Below are positions 63,041 to 64,000 of a stretch of 64,000 bases of DNA, piece by piece (the stretch's first letter is position 1; every line of letters begins with the position of its first letter). Under the pieces are notes generated by a model, which was not told the origin of the DNA, did no database searches, and saw only the letters and a program-made list of their open reading frames with translations. The stretch comes from Bacteroidetes bacterium 47-18 (lineage in GTDB: Bacteria > Bacteroidota > Bacteroidia > Chitinophagales > Chitinophagaceae). The stretch covers positions 1 through 64,000 of the forward strand of contig MKSF01000012.1 of the NCBI GenBank assembly GCA_001897155.1. Reading direction: 5' to 3'. A program made the position numbers and the translations under genes.

Positions 63041-64000
63041 TTAATTTTTGTTGGCCAGCTGTCCGCAGGCAGCATCAATGTCCTTACCCCTGCTGCGGCG
63101 CAGCCTGGCATTGACCCTGTGCCTGTCCAGGTAGGCCATGAACCTGTCCGTAACCGATTCTTCGGGCTTCCTGAAGTCGGCCTGGTCTATAGCGTTGTAT
63201 TCAATAATGTTCACCAGGTCGGCAGGGATCCTGCGATATACTTTGATGAGCTCGTCCGCATCCCGGAGGCTGTCGTTGAAGTCTTTAAATAGTATATATT
63301 CCAAGGTGATCTCGTTCCCGGTCTTCTGGTAGAAATAATTGAGCGCGTCTATCAGCGATTGCAGGTCATTGCTTTCATTGATCGGCATGATCTCGTTCCG
63401 CTTCTCATCATTGGCGGCGTGCAGCGATAATGCCAGCTTGAATTTTACATTATCATCGCCCAGCTTCCGAATCATTTTGGCCACTCCGGCAGTAGATACC
63501 GTAATACGGCGGGGGCTCATGCCCAGCTTATCCGGCGCTGTAATGGCGTCAATGGCCCTGAGCACATTGCTGTAGTTGAGCAAAGGCTCGCCCATGCCCA
63601 TAAATACGATATTGCTCAGGTGCCTGCCATATTGCTGCAGCGCCTGCTCATTGAGCAGCGTCACCTCATCTACTATCTCATCGAAATCCAGGTTCCTGCT
63701 GCGGGGCAGGTAGCCCGTAGCGCAGAATTTACAGCTCAGGCTGCATCCTACCTGCGAAGATACACAGGCAGTGACCCGGGTATCGGTAGGGATCAATACA
63801 CCTTCAATAAACCTTTCATCATGCAGGCGGAACCTGCTTTTAACTGTGCCGTCATTGCTGAACTGGCTGTGGTCTATGCTGACCTTGGGAATGTAGTAAG
63901 CTTCATGCAGCTTCTCCCGGAGACCTTTGCTCAGGTTGGTCATCTGCTCTATAGACCCTACATGCTTCTTCCATATCCAGTCGTGGATCTGGGCGGCCCT
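63041..64000 (-). CDS. rlmN: 23S rRNA (adenine-2503-C2)-methyltransferase RlmN, 5' end outside the window
   Basis: 319 residues are visible; the frame runs through to the window edge with family-typical sequence (RAAQIHDWIWKKH), so the start lies beyond it, and the inner ATG at 63943 is not the start. RlmN is a radical-SAM enzyme methylating A2503 of 23S rRNA and A37 of some tRNAs. The CxxxCxxC cluster motif is CSLSCKFC; other hallmarks are GMGEPLLNY, STAGVAKMI, LALSLHAAND and a C-terminal Cys (DIDAACGQL) that carries the methyl intermediate. Confidence 0.97.
   Translation of the reverse strand, partial: RAAQIHDWIWKKHVGSIEQMTNLSKGLREKLHEAYYIPKVSIDHSQFSNDGTVKSRFRLHDERFIEGVLIPTDTRVTACVSSQVGCSLSCKFCATGYLPRSRNLDFDEIVDEVTLLNEQALQQYGRHLSNIVFMGMGEPLLNYSNVLRAIDAITAPDKLGMSPRRITVSTAGVAKMIRKLGDDNVKFKLALSLHAANDEKRNEIMPINESNDLQSLIDALNYFYQKTGNEITLEYILFKDFNDSLRDADELIKVYRRIPADLVNIIEYNAIDQADFRKPEESVTDRFMAYLDRHRVNARLRRSRGKDIDAACGQLANKN

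Overview
The window reads as a chromosomal segment of a Bacteroidota bacterium, probably from the Chitinophagaceae/Sphingobacteriia side of the phylum; the exact taxon is inference. The evidence is SprA of the type IX secretion system (T9SS), six exported proteins with T9SS C-terminal sorting domains, a two-gene (split) transketolase, many small Bacteroidota-type lipoproteins, weak or absent Shine-Dalgarno sequences, and repeated promoters of the Bacteroidota form TTTG-N19-21-TAnnTTTG. Most of the sequence is ordinary core genome with compact genes and strong bidirectional terminators between convergent genes.

Layout. 1-858 is a noncoding repeat field (two 321-bp tandem copies, a third internally deleted copy and a short palindromic repeat family). 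859-14460 is a minus-strand run: acyl-CoA carboxylase beta subunit, a DUF4294-like protein, the giant sprA, ruvA, a beta-barrel protein, a PLP enzyme and era. An initiator tRNA faces away from era at 14541. 15001-21854 is an accessory block of small secreted proteins and lipoproteins, including a gene that appears frameshifted and a beta-helix/T9SS-cargo pair. 22503-25584 is a TPR histidine kinase with a LytTR response regulator. 25918-27723 is an IbrA/IbrB-type pair (PAPS-reductase-like plus ParB-like). 28100-37752 holds T9SS cargo, a Na+/H+ antiporter, an O-antigen-ligase-like protein and a beta-barrel protein. 37950-47392 has mutS, a probable integron-type gene cassette, a sodium-solute symporter, further T9SS cargo, a DoxX-like protein, an L,D-transpeptidase and the transketolase N-terminal subunit. 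47555-51203 has an Nfu protein and a two-gene methionine/cysteine PLP-enzyme operon. 51456-59100 is a heavy-metal RND efflux operon with its own two-component system. 59233-64000 has LemA, two TPM-domain proteins, an RluB/RsuA pseudouridine synthase and the 3' part of rlmN.

Two items stand out. First, the PLP-enzyme operon at 48559 is preceded by a consensus promoter, a 13-codon leader ORF with five methionine codons, and a terminator whose 5' arm can pair instead with a sequence just after the leader stop codon: a candidate ribosome-mediated methionine attenuator. Second, an AT-rich orphan gene (40669-41802) sits in a 1305-bp unit whose two ends, when joined, rebuild a perfect 10-bp attC R''/R' pairing around a G^TT point. 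That is the structure of an integron gene cassette with no integrase nearby, and its protein carries a possible HEPN RNase motif.

How the genes work together: SprA is the outer-membrane channel through which cargo such as the six sorting-domain proteins here would be secreted. The sensor/regulator pair at 57090-59100 probably controls the efflux operon through a direct repeat just upstream of the tolC-like gene. The two PLP enzymes probably serve methionine synthesis. All functional assignments come from reading motifs; no database search was run.
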